Assembly: GCF_003833015.1 (NCBI RefSeq)
Contig: NZ_RJLQ01000003.1
Span: 62,001 to 126,000 of the forward strand
DNA: 64,000 bases
DNA from: Clostridium sp. E02
Lineage (GTDB): Bacteria; Bacillota; Clostridia; Lachnospirales; Lachnospiraceae
Reading direction: 5' to 3'
The translations under genes were made by a program, and so were the position numbers. This document shows positions 1-10,317 of this stretch, piece after piece (the first letter of the stretch is position 1; every line of letters starts with the position of its first letter). Under the pieces are notes generated by a model that was not told the DNA's origin, made no database searches, and worked only from the letters and a program-made list of their open reading frames with translations.

Positions 1-573
1 TGTTCCCATAAATGAACAGGCTCCGCAAGATGGACAGGCATGCTGCTTATAATATTCCAGCTTTTCAGGAGCCAGTTCTCCTCTTTGACACATTGCACTG
101 TATTTTCCGATCTGTTCCAGCGTAAGAAGATCCGGTCCGGCATCCATTACACCGCCAGTAACTAGTATGGAAGGCATATTGACCCGTCCAATTGCCATTA
201 AATGAGCCGGCACTGCTTTATCGCAGCTTGAAATAAACACTCCCCCGTCAAACGGCGTTGCATTTGCATGAATTTCAATCATATTGCAGATCATATCCCG
301 GGAAGCCAGAGAATAATTAATGCCATCATGACCCTGTGCCATTCCATCACAAATATCTGTTGTAAAATACCTTGCCGCTTTCCCGCCTTTCTCCCTCACT
401 CCGTCTACAGCCTTTTCTACCAGTCCCAGTAAGTGGGCACTTCCTGGATGGCTGTCCCCGAAGGTGCTTTCCACCATAATCTGCATTTTTGAAAGGTCTT
501 CCACCTTCCAGCCCATCCCCATTCGAAGCGGATCCATTTCTGGAGCCAGTTTTCGTATATCCTGACTAATCAT
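1..573 (-). CDS. IlvD/Edd-family dehydratase, partial (C-terminus outside window)
   Basis: The first 191 codons of an iron-sulfur dehydratase of the dihydroxy-acid / 6-phosphogluconate / sugar-acid dehydratase family. The translation carries the family signature CDKAVPAHLMA (about residues 121-131) and ends at the window edge in ACPSCGACSFMGT; the cysteines of the two motifs are cluster ligands in the family. The ATG at 573 follows GGAAGGGAGAG at a good distance. The family dehydrates diols to 2-keto acids. Whether this member is the amino-acid enzyme IlvD or a sugar-acid dehydratase cannot be settled from the N-terminus. Its position beside a sugar PTS and a glycosidase favours a sugar-acid substrate, but a terminator hairpin separates it from those genes. 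Truncation here is only the window boundary. Confidence 0.85.
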   Translation of the reverse strand, partial: MISQDIRKLAPEMDPLRMGMGWKVEDLSKMQIMVESTFGDSHPGSAHLLGLVEKAVDGVREKGGKAARYFTTDICDGMAQGHDGINYSLASRDMICNMIEIHANATPFDGGVFISSCDKAVPAHLMAIGRVNMPSILVTGGVMDAGPDLLTLEQIGKYSAMCQRGELAPEKLEYYKQHACPSCGACSFMGT

Positions 574-622
574 AACAACTCTCCCTTCCTATTTGTCTTA
601 TATATTACGTTAATCCAATCAC

Positions 623-668
623 GTAAAAAGGGTATTTCAAAGATCATATATATCTTTGGAGTACCCTT
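623..668 (-). terminator. Intrinsic terminator after the glycosidase gene
   Basis: On the minus strand an AAGGGTA...TACCCTT outer stem and a CAAAGAT...ATCTTTG inner stem form one long hairpin with a small internal loop, followed by a run of five T. It lies between the family 4 glycosidase and the IlvD-like gene, so the dehydratase probably depends on readthrough or on its own promoter. Confidence 0.65.
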
Positions 669-680
669 CGTTTCCATTTT

Positions 681-3622
<2,942 letters not shown>

Positions 3623-3689
3623 TCTCTTTTCCTCCAATATCATGATTCATTTGCTGTATTTTATCATTCCACGTGAAATTCATACCTGT

Positions 3690-3718
3690 ATTATATCTAT
3701 GCGACTGCCTGTTGTACA
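3690..3718 (-). promoter_or_regulatory. Promoter of the PTS-glycosidase unit
   Basis: Minus-strand -35 TGTACA (3713-3718) and -10 TATAAT (3690-3695) are separated by exactly 17 nt, about 70 nt upstream of the PTS start codon. Confidence 0.55.
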
Positions 3719-3737
3719 TACTTTAACCCGGAATAGT

Positions 3738-3755
3738 AACCTGTTATCCCAGGTT
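3738..3755. promoter_or_regulatory. Candidate regulator operator upstream of PTS promoter
   Basis: The inverted repeat AACCTG-TTATCC-CAGGTT lies 20 nt upstream of the predicted -35 box, between the RpiR gene and the operon. The position suits an activator or repressor site. Assignment to the RpiR protein is inference. Confidence 0.4.
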
Positions 3756-3767
3756 GTAACATGTAAC

Positions 3768-3807
3768 AAAAAAGCCCTGGATGCCGCCTGTCAAAGGGGC
3801 ATTCAGG
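3768..3807 (-). terminator. Intrinsic terminator of the RpiR gene
   Basis: Minus-strand stem CCTGAATGCC / GGCATCCAGG (one mismatch, 12-nt loop) runs into CTTTTTTG, 12 nt after the regulator's stop codon. It separates regulator and PTS transcripts. Confidence 0.75.
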
Positions 3808-3818
3808 ACCTTATTCCT

Positions 3819-4592
3819 TTATCCTTCTATTTTATCCATGTTTTGAAGCACTCTATGGTATTCATAGATCAATAACTCCATAAACATAATCACGTTAGGG
3901 AAAAATGTATTCGCCATCATGTTCCTGTCATCTAACTGATTGCTATCCTCAATCCGGAACTGCATATCCGTCATGGAACTGACCCGATTTTCGGCTTCAT
4001 TCGTAAAGGATACGGTATATATACCGTTCTCCATGGCTGTCTTCACGCGGTCTACCACCCAATTTGTTTCTCCTGACCGTGAGACTGCAATAAACATTTC
4101 CATATTTTCCAGATTGTTTTCAAAAACTCCGATGGAATCCATTCCATTGGAATAAATACATTTGATGCCAAGTACCAACAGCTTTTTCGTTAAGTATTCT
4201 ACAGGAATGGCGGAAAATCCCGTCGCATACAAGAATACATAACCGGCCCCCATATGGCCGATTCGCCTGGCAAATTCCCGGATATCCTCATAGGAATTAT
4301 ATTTTAAAAGTGAATTGCTGCAGAAGCTGTTAATAAACTGCATGTCCGTATTTACATTATCATTTGCACGATTCACAAGGGGAAGAAGCTTATAATACAT
4401 GTCCACAAATCCATTATACCCCAGTTTTTTTGTCAAACGCATAATTGTCGAAGTAGAAGTGAAGTTCTCCTTTGCAACACCGCGGACTCCCATCTTAAGC
4501 ATGGAATCCATATGATCTATCATATAACGGAGAACACTGTTCTCCACCTCTGTTAAGTTCCTTCCAGCTGTCAGTTTGCTTAAATCCACCAT
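3819..4592 (-). CDS. RpiR/MurR-family transcriptional regulator
   Basis: A 257-aa repressor or activator of sugar genes. The N-terminal ~75 residues form an HTH of the RpiR type (LTEVENSVLRYM...TSTSTIMRLTKKLGYNGF), and the rest is a SIS sugar-phosphate-binding domain (about 105-240; GYVFLYATGFSAIPVEYL and VSRSGETNWV motifs). It stands directly upstream of, and on the same strand as, the alpha-glucoside PTS genes, so it most likely senses the phosphorylated sugar and controls them. Its own promoter overlaps a TTTGATA/TATCAAA inverted repeat, suggesting autoregulation. The ribosome site (GGAGATGG) is modest. Family assignment is firm; ligand and sign of control are inferred. Confidence 0.85.
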   Translation of the reverse strand: MVDLSKLTAGRNLTEVENSVLRYMIDHMDSMLKMGVRGVAKENFTSTSTIMRLTKKLGYNGFVDMYYKLLPLVNRANDNVNTDMQFINSFCSNSLLKYNSYEDIREFARRIGHMGAGYVFLYATGFSAIPVEYLTKKLLVLGIKCIYSNGMDSIGVFENNLENMEMFIAVSRSGETNWVVDRVKTAMENGIYTVSFTNEAENRVSSMTDMQFRIEDSNQLDDRNMMANTFFPNVIMFMELLIYEYHRVLQNMDKIEG

Positions 4593-4623
4593 TTTCTACC
4601 ATCTCCATTTTACTGTTTTTTTT

Positions 4624-4653
4624 ACTATAACTGATTTTGATATTTTTATCAAA
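4624..4653 (-). promoter_or_regulatory. Promoter of RpiR gene with overlapping inverted repeat
   Basis: The -35 TTGATA (4647-4652) and -10 TATAGT (4624-4629) are 17 nt apart on the minus strand. The inverted repeat TTTGATA-TTTT-TATCAAA (4636-4653) covers the -35 box, a typical repressor position. Confidence 0.55.
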
Positions 4654-4709
4654 TAGATTATGGAGGAGCCCTGTAGTATACAGACTCAGCCTCTTTGTAG
4701 CATAAAGAA

Positions 4710-4739
4710 AAAGGCGAAGTGGAAAAATCCACCTCGCCA
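4710..4739 (-). terminator. Intrinsic terminator upstream of RpiR gene
   Basis: Minus-strand GGCGAGGTGG-ATTTTT-CCACTTCGCC (one G-T pair) is followed by TTTTTC. It would stop transcripts coming from the AraC-family gene or the decayed ORF upstream. Confidence 0.7.
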
Positions 4740-5001
4740 TAAAGTCTAACTTTAATTCACATCATTCCCCAGCCCCTTTTTTTAAAGTATCTGTCTTTTA
4801 CATAATTTTTTATATATTTATACTAAACTAACACGCACATCTATATTCACACCTCTGGAACACTTTAATGAAATTTGGATAATATATATATAGCTTTCTC
4901 TTTGTCCTTTTTAAGTACTAAAAGTCTATAAAAATTTTTCACTTCGCTAGTTCTACTTAAAGCCACTCCTCTTCCATCTAGGTTTCATTCTTTACCAATT
5001 C

Positions 5002-5250
5002 TTATTTATAGGCTTCAAAATATGAAATGAAGTCATTTGTAGCGCCTGCTATTTCATTTGCATTTGAAGGTCTTGTTTTAGGGAATACTTTGGGTGTTAG
5101 CTTATCTAGAGCTAGGATGCCCTATCTCGGTACCATAAAATTTTGTCGGTAACTTCCACATAAATATCCATCGATGTTTCAATACTTGCATGCTACATAA
5201 CCGACTACATAAAGATCGATACAATCAACATTCTTAAATATCTTAGACAT
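5002..5250 (-). pseudogene. Decayed small ORF of unknown family
   Basis: An ATG at 5250 with AGGAG at 7 nt opens a 23-codon reading frame (MSKIFKNVDCIDLYV...) that stops at 5179. The sense then continues in the next frame (SIETSMDIYVEVTDKI...) and returns to the first frame (LALDKLTPKVFPKTRP...SYFEAYK) up to a stop at 5002. Two compensating frameshifts over exactly 83 codons suggest one ancestral gene of that size. I do not recognise the family. The rest of the space between the RpiR gene and the AraC gene (4740-5001, 5251-5352) shows only AT-rich sequence. Confidence 0.45.
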
Positions 5251-5352
5251 ACGAATACTCCTAATCAATGTATTAAAATCAAGAACAGCGTCATTGCTAT
5301 TTGGTTTATACAATAGGCTACCCTACACTGGAGAATAGCCTATTCATATTTA

Positions 5353-6279
5353 TTATATCTTTTTCTTTACAGCATACCACAGTTCAACATATCCCAAATC
5401 AGAGTTACCACCGTATACCTCAAAATTTATACCGTTTGCTTGTTCGTATTCGGCAGTAGGAAGCCATTCCGAAAAAAAACGTTTATTAAGCTTATTGACG
5501 ACTTCGACAACTTTGTCCCATTTGAATTTTTCAGATGGAATTATAACCCATGTATGTGCTGGAATATTTGCAACCGTGTAACCGTCAGTGTTACTATTTT
5601 CCCCTTTGAATGCACACTGCATATATGCAAATGTACCAGGTTCTGTTTGTTTATAATCACATACTCCATGTACCTTACATAATCCAGGACTGACGAATGA
5701 TGGCAAATTACCCGCATCAGCCACAAGTTTTTCATATGCACCGTTTGCATGATTTCTGTTCCAGAGCTCATGCGGATTACTGTGATGCACAGCATTATCA
5801 TGTAGAATATCTGCATTCATACCGCTTCCATCTGTTTTAAATACACCCTCGCAGCCAAAAACTTGAAATGCGTCCTTACTTTCAATACGATAATCCATTT
5901 CTTTCTCTCCTTTGATTGAAATTTGGAAAGAAATCCTTGGGTATGCTTTTAACGTCACTCCATCGGTACGTGCTTTGGTTGGCGTAATCCCGTGGAGCGC
6001 CTGAAATGCACGTGAAAATGAAACAGGTGAATCATAACCATACTTTAATGATAAATCAATCACCTTAATATCCTTATCTTGCAGTTCGATTGCTGCCAGA
6101 GTCAACCTTCTTCTACGAATATACTCTGTAAGTGAAATATCGGTTATAAATGAAAACATTCTATATAAATTGTAAATTGAACAACCAGCTATTTTAGCCA
6201 GCTCTTCCTGATCAATCTCGCTTGTAAGGTTATCTTCCACATACGTTATCACCAAGCTCATTCGCGATAATAAATCCAA
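5353..6279 (-). CDS. AraC-family regulator with GyrI-like effector-binding domain
   Basis: About 308 aa. The N-terminal ~100 residues are an AraC/XylS double HTH (EIDQEELAKIAGCSIYNLYR and VIDLSLKYGYDSPVSFSRAF). From about residue 130 to the end is an AraC effector-binding/GyrI-like domain. Members respond to small amphipathic compounds and often control efflux or stress genes; the target here is unknown. The start is TTG at 6279, 6 nt after AAGGGAGGG; an earlier TTG at 6297 would place the ribosome site inside the gene. From 6279 the protein begins MDLLSRMSLVITYVEDNL, the usual beginning of this family. It is monocistronic, followed by a decayed ORF. Confidence 0.85.
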   Translation of the reverse strand: MDLLSRMSLVITYVEDNLTSEIDQEELAKIAGCSIYNLYRMFSFITDISLTEYIRRRRLTLAAIELQDKDIKVIDLSLKYGYDSPVSFSRAFQALHGITPTKARTDGVTLKAYPRISFQISIKGEKEMDYRIESKDAFQVFGCEGVFKTDGSGMNADILHDNAVHHSNPHELWNRNHANGAYEKLVADAGNLPSFVSPGLCKVHGVCDYKQTEPGTFAYMQCAFKGENSNTDGYTVANIPAHTWVIIPSEKFKWDKVVEVVNKLNKRFFSEWLPTAEYEQANGINFEVYGGNSDLGYVELWYAVKKKI

Positions 6280-6455
6280 GAATCTCCCTCCCTTCAAACA
6301 AAGTATATCCCATAAATAAATTATTGTCGCAACATTTTATGCCGGATTTTGTGTGGATCTTCTAGCCGATCTCTTTTTATTTATTTTCCATTATCCGAAT
6401 AAAACTTTACGCTAGCTTATGTATTTTTGTGCCTGAGAATTCATTTGGAGTTTTA

Positions 6456-7037
6456 CTAATACTCACCCATATCTCTAAATTTTTGTAATACGGCTATATA
6501 ATCACGGGAGTTTCCCGTAAAGGTTTCAGGATTAACAGGATAATGAATATTATAAAGATATCCGTTCTCCCCGTAGCGCCCATGTGTCGCCTCATCTAAA
6601 TACGTTTCATCAATACAAATATTTGTCACCTCAAAACACATAAGAACGTGACTGCTCCCTTCTTTGATCTCTCGTTCCCATAAATAACGACTTTCAAGAG
6701 AAAGAAAACATTCTTTGATACGTGGTGCTTTCACTGTAGAAGCGGGTTCTGATGTAAGTCCTGAAAGACTAATTTCATCATCATTTAAGCTGTTATTGCT
6801 AATAGTATCTAAGCACAGCTGATAGATATCGCCAGAAGGGAAATTCAATACAACTTCCCCATTTTCTTTTACCGTCTGATATAGGTGTCCCTCTTTGTTT
6901 ACATTGGATAAAATTGCATAAAAACCTTCTCCATCTCCATTGAAGCAGGCCCAAGACTGCAAACATGCATTAGGCTTGCCGTTTGACTTATAAGATGTTA
7001 CAACAAACAATGGTGACGGAATCGCTGTCACAAAAAC
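6456..7037 (-). pseudogene. Flavin reductase-like protein, 5'-truncated by IS3 remnant
   Basis: The 193 codons from about VFVTAIPSPLFVVTSYK to FRDMGEY match the FMN-binding split-barrel (flavin reductase-like) family. PNACLQSW and NFPSGDIYQLCLDTI are typical segments. Upstream of codon position 7037 the sequence changes to the end of an IS3 orfA and the start of its orfB (…VIKANAHKYS), so the native start codon and ribosome site are gone. The frame stays open to 7322 by chance through the insertion sequence, which gives a false 288-aa protein. Only perhaps 10-20 N-terminal residues are missing. Probably not translated in its original form; a fused product cannot be excluded. Confidence 0.65.
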
Positions 7038-7442
7038 AGAGTATTTGTGGGCATTTGCCTTGATCACATTTACTTTCGTCCTAAGATCAGCGCTGCTTGC
7101 TTGGCTCTGCCCGCCTTTGGTGTAAAATATCGTTCTCCATCTTAAGCTTCTGGATTTCCTTGCGAAGCCTAAGCAGTTCGGTATCTTCTGTAGAACGGTT
7201 ATCTTTTTCTTTAAAGGAACCACTGTTATTAGCCTGGGCGATCCATTTATCAAGGAGTGAGCTTGCAATATCATATTCTCTGATAATATCGCATTTTCTT
7301 TTGCCACCTCGATAGAGATCAACGATTTGTTGTTTTAATTCAGGTGAAAACGTACGGCGTGGTCTTGGTTCTTTGTTTTTAGACATAGGGCATCATCCTC
7401 TTATTTCATATAGTATAAAAGCATATAGATTGGGCGGGTCCA
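7038..7442 (-). mobile_element. IS3-family insertion sequence remnant
   Basis: A left-end fragment of an IS3-type element: orfA (start 7386), its C-terminal coding sequence shifted by a 20-nt insertion, and the first codons of orfB ending at about 7038, where flavin reductase sequence begins. Most of orfB and the right end are absent. The outer boundary is uncertain. TGGACCCGCCC at 7432-7442 (minus strand) is a plausible terminal repeat, and it forms a GGCGGG/CCCGCC inverted repeat with 7450-7457. Confidence 0.6.
7087..7386 (-). pseudogene. IS3-family transposase OrfA, frameshifted
   Basis: Residues 1-80 are a normal IS3 OrfA: HTH segment RRTFSPELKQQIVDLYRGGK followed by a leucine-zipper region RLRKEIQKLKMENDIL. 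After codon TTA of ENDIL, a 20-nt segment (about 7104-7123) separates the sequence from AAGCAAGCAGCGCTGATCTTAGG, which in another frame encodes the expected ending KQAALILGRK-stop. The insertion shifts the frame and replaces the C-terminus by HQRRAEPSKQR. No functional OrfB exists here, so transposition activity is lost. Confidence 0.7.
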
Positions 7443-7605
7443 GAAAGCCGGCCCGCCTTTAATTATTACTAATTTGTGTATATCGGATACTGCAACATTC
7501 CGTCTTGGTCAGATAATTCCATTGTTGTTATTTACTAAAATATTTAATATTTCTAGCTTTGTATTTCCACTGTATTCCCAGACCAAAACATTCTTCGTAT
7601 AGTAA

Positions 7606-8718
7606 TTAATATGGGATTACATCTAAAGAATCAATAACCCTTTTTACCGTACAAAATACTGCTGAGCTGCCATTTCCACCCCGATGAATACCTGCTGGTA
7701 TTGAATCCCCATTAACTACCATATATACGAGGCCACCACTATCTCCCTTAGCTGAACGATAATCTGCCAAAACAGTGTGGTTAACTGTCATACCATCATC
7801 TGTTCTACTTGTGTAATCAGATGATAGTATTTTTCCAGTAGTCAAGTTGGTTTTATATCCTTCTTTTTTTACATTTGCTCCGGTTGGAAAACTAACTACA
7901 TAATGGTTTCCGACAATACTAACTCCACTGGCTGTTTTTGTTTGTACGGGTGCTTGCGATTCTGATTTAACAAAACTTGCATCTACATTTTTGTCATAAC
8001 TAATCATGCTAATAGTACCAGCTGGGTTTCCGTCTGGAGTATAAACTCTTTTGCCCGCAGACATTCCATGCCCACACGTAACATAACCATTACCATACAT
8101 GCCACTCTGGGCTCTAAAGCCTACACTAAAATTGTATTGATACGAGCTGTCTTGATAATAAGCTTTAGATCCTAATGATACAGCGGTCTGTGTTTGCATT
8201 ATTTCTTTCTCATTAAAAACTATAGCATCTGACCTAATAATATTATTTTCAAAATTTTGTTTCATATCATCTGTTAAATTTTTAAATGAAACTACGACTC
8301 TATTATCTTTTTCAAATATGCCAAATCCAGAAATATTCGATAGCCAATCTTCATTTTTATGATTTTCAATATAATTAATGATAGTATTATTTATTCCCTC
8401 CAGTTTATTGAGAGAATACTCTGCTGGAACAAATGACGCATTAACCATATCTAAACTTCTTTTTGAGTAATCTATATCTGTCGTTAATATAATCAATTCA
8501 CCTGCGTCTCCTATATAAGCACCTGCGTAAAAATCCGGATAATTATCGCTTGCTATTTTAGCTAATGATTTATTATTAAATGATTCCATTAATTTCCAGT
8601 ATTCTAAAACAGCCTTACTTTGATCTTGCTCATTCTCAGAAGTGCTAGCCATAGCTATACCTGAAAATACAAGTGAAAGTGTTAATAATATTGCAAAAAA
8701 AGCTCTTTTTAACTTCAT
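7606..8718 (-). CDS. Secreted chymotrypsin-like serine protease
   Basis: A 370-aa exported protease. Residues 1-25 are a clear signal peptide (KLKR, hydrophobic core, cleavage near AMAS). Residues ~26-185 look like a pro-region. The C-terminal half is a trypsin-fold domain with a recognisable triad: His217 in VTCGHG, Asp246 in KNVDASFV and Ser327 in AKGDSGG. The His motif differs from the classical TAAHC, and the layout resembles the alpha-lytic/streptogrisin branch. The ribosome site AAGGGGGAAG precedes the ATG at 8718. Directly upstream on the same strand is a membrane-anchored Ig-like protein, a likely cotranscribed partner. The substrate is unknown; self-processing is inferred from the family. 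Confidence 0.8.
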   Translation of the reverse strand: MKLKRAFFAILLTLSLVFSGIAMASTSENEQDQSKAVLEYWKLMESFNNKSLAKIASDNYPDFYAGAYIGDAGELIILTTDIDYSKRSLDMVNASFVPAEYSLNKLEGINNTIINYIENHKNEDWLSNISGFGIFEKDNRVVVSFKNLTDDMKQNFENNIIRSDAIVFNEKEIMQTQTAVSLGSKAYYQDSSYQYNFSVGFRAQSGMYGNGYVTCGHGMSAGKRVYTPDGNPAGTISMISYDKNVDASFVKSESQAPVQTKTASGVSIVGNHYVVSFPTGANVKKEGYKTNLTTGKILSSDYTSRTDDGMTVNHTVLADYRSAKGDSGGLVYMVVNGDSIPAGIHRGGNGSSAVFCTVKRVIDSLDVIPY

Positions 8719-8786
8719 TGATTCTTCCCCCTTATTATGATTTTTAAAAAATATATATTAAAAAGGTGTGTGGCGTAAGCACATAA

Positions 8787-9260
8787 TTAAATTGAAAATT
8801 CAGCACTAATATAATATTCTTTAGGATTGCCCTGTTGTGATTCAGTACTAAAACCTTTTATTATTCGATAATGACCAGAAGCTAATTTACCATATAATAT
8901 CTCAAAATCAGTAGACCACGTGAAATCGCTTCCCTTTTTTAATGCATACCCTATAGAAGTAAACATGATATCATCGTTTGCCGGTAAAGAATACCACTTT
9001 TTACCTTTCTTTACTTCAAGAATATAATCTTCACCAAACGTTACCTCATCATCAGCAGAATAATTAATAAGCACTGTAATTTTTGTATCAACTACACTTT
9101 CTACCGTCATAATTACTCCATTAAAATCATTTAAAACTAAAGTGCTTTCAGTCCTATTTTGATTTATTTCATTATTATCTTTATAATTAATACTGTATCT
9201 ATAAATTAATATCAATAAAAATGTAATGATGAAGGCAAAGAAATATACTTTTTTTTTCAT
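8787..9260 (-). CDS. Membrane-anchored protein with Ig-like domain
   Basis: About 157 aa. An N-terminal hydrophobic segment (KKKVYFFAFIITFLLILIYR) anchors an extracellular beta-rich domain. The domain ends with the pattern YGKLASGHYRIIKGF...AEFSI, seen in small immunoglobulin-like exported domains of Firmicutes. The start is the ATG at 9260 behind AAAGGA; a TTG at 9299 has no ribosome site. It precedes the secreted protease by 68 nt on the same strand, with no terminator seen between, so the two are likely one unit. Function unknown; a role in anchoring or modulating the protease is only inferred. Confidence 0.6.
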   Translation of the reverse strand: MKKKVYFFAFIITFLLILIYRYSINYKDNNEINQNRTESTLVLNDFNGVIMTVESVVDTKITVLINYSADDEVTFGEDYILEVKKGKKWYSLPANDDIMFTSIGYALKKGSDFTWSTDFEILYGKLASGHYRIIKGFSTESQQGNPKEYYISAEFSI

Positions 9261-9299
9261 ATTCTTATCCTTTACTTTTACAATGTAATTACACTGCAA

Positions 9300-9855
9300 T
9301 TTATTTTTACACCTTTATAACCCCATAGCCATTTGTATCACCACTTCCTCGTTAAATATTTTTAGTTAGGCCACACCTCTTTTAATATCTTTTGCTTAAA
9401 TTTACCATACCATAATTTCCGTAATGTGTAAATCAAATAAATAAATCTTAATTTTATTGTCGGAAATCATATTATTATCGTTAATAATATTGTATTTAAA
9501 ACGTATTTTTTTAATATTTTAATTTTATTAAGATATATCGTAGAAATTTATTAATTCTTTTCGTTGTCTGCAATGAATTGCTATAACTATTCTTAAGTAA
9601 TTTCCATAGAAAAACTCCCTTCTGAAAATGAATTATTTAACTAATTCATTCCCGGAAAGAGGCCATTTTTTTCCAATAATTTCTTTGATTCAAAAGCTTC
9701 ACCGAGATAACGCTATTAATGATTCCAGCCTTCCATATGCTCATTCTGCGTTGGTAAACACAGCTGGCACATCATCGATTCGCCCCTTCATTCTATTAAA
9801 TTTATAGAAACTTCTTCCAAATAAGGATTCTGCTGACTTCTCACAGATCGTTTGT
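9300..9855. other. Gene-poor stretch with one hairpin and an unexplained open segment
   Basis: No complete gene seen. A perfect inverted repeat AATGAATTA-TTTAAC-TAATTCATT lies at 9627-9650. On the minus strand about 9751-9855 is open in one frame and reads ...ESLFGRSFYKFNRMKGRIDD..., ending in a stop near 9750. It abuts the small peptide gene in another frame, so it may be a gene remnant. I could not identify it. 9300-9600 is strongly AT-rich. Confidence 0.3.
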
Positions 9856-10071
9856 TTAGTGTAAAATAAAACTGTAACGAAGGGGGTGAGGACATAAACC
9901 TGGATTTAATATAATACCAGGAGCCCATTTTGTATTTTTGTCTATTCCTTCCACTATGTCCGAATCATTTTCTGAAATCATTTCCACTATATCACCGATT
10001 TTTTCATCAACTAAAGCTGAGAATTCTTCCTCCGCGGGGGCTTCTTTTTTTGCTATTTCGAGTTTATCCAT
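9856..10071 (-). CDS. Orphan small acidic peptide, candidate RiPP precursor-like
   Basis: 71 codons starting at the ATG at 10071 behind a strong GGGAGG. The first ~45 residues are acidic and helix-prone (APAEEEFSALVDEKIGD, SENDSDIVEGID). The remaining ~25 are neutral, proline-rich and contain one cysteine (KWAPGIILNPGLCPHPL). An acidic leader followed by a short distinct tail is the shape of a ribosomal peptide precursor, but no modification enzyme or exporter lies in the window, and no family was recognised. An overlapping open frame downstream suggests a possible frameshift near CPHPL. A palindrome and a terminator hairpin immediately upstream point to separate regulation. Confidence 0.45.
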   Translation of the reverse strand: MDKLEIAKKEAPAEEEFSALVDEKIGDIVEMISENDSDIVEGIDKNTKWAPGIILNPGLCPHPLRYSFILH

Positions 10072-10087
10072 TTTAATCACCCTCCCT

Positions 10088-10106
10088 GTTTTCAAATTTT
10101 GAAAAC
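10088..10106. promoter_or_regulatory. Near-perfect palindrome ahead of the small peptide gene
   Basis: GTTTTCAAATTTTGAAAAC has 8-nt arms GTTTTCAA / TTGAAAAC around ATT. It sits between the upstream terminator's T-run and the ribosome site. A protein-binding operator or part of an RNA switch are both possible. Confidence 0.4.
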
Positions 10107-10139
10107 AAAAAAAGGACACTTCTTGTTAAAGAAATGTCC
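10106..10139 (-). terminator. Intrinsic terminator / possible attenuator before small peptide gene
   Basis: Minus-strand GGACATTTCTT-TAAC-AAGAAGTGTCC (one G-T pair) is followed by TTTTTTTG. It lies 180 nt after lysS and only 35 nt before the peptide start codon. It either ends lysS readthrough or attenuates the peptide gene. Confidence 0.7.
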
Positions 10140-10281
10140 AAATAATAAAAGCACTTTTGCTATATTATATTGTGTAAACCAATTACTGATATTTCATACA
10201 TAGATGTATAGAGCTTTATCCCGGCTTATATCAAATTAACTATTTGATGTATATTTGATGTAAATCTCTTTAAATTCAAGT

Positions 10282-10317
10282 AAAAAACCTGCGTAGACTA
10301 TTGATTTTATTAGGTTT
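10282..10317 (-). terminator. Weak terminator-like hairpin at lysS stop
   Basis: Minus-strand AAACCT (10312-10317) and AGGTTT (10285-10290) flank a 21-nt loop and end in a T-run, starting right at the lysS stop codon. The short stem makes it a weak call. Confidence 0.35.

Noticed and set aside
6456-7322. A single 288-aa protein with a flavin reductase C-terminus
   Set aside because: The first ~95 codons are IS3 sequence read in a non-native frame; the open frame is fortuitous.
7432-7457. GGCGGG/CCCGCC hairpin as a terminator
   Set aside because: The following T-tract is weak and no gene ends there on the plus strand; it fits better as the edge of the IS remnant.
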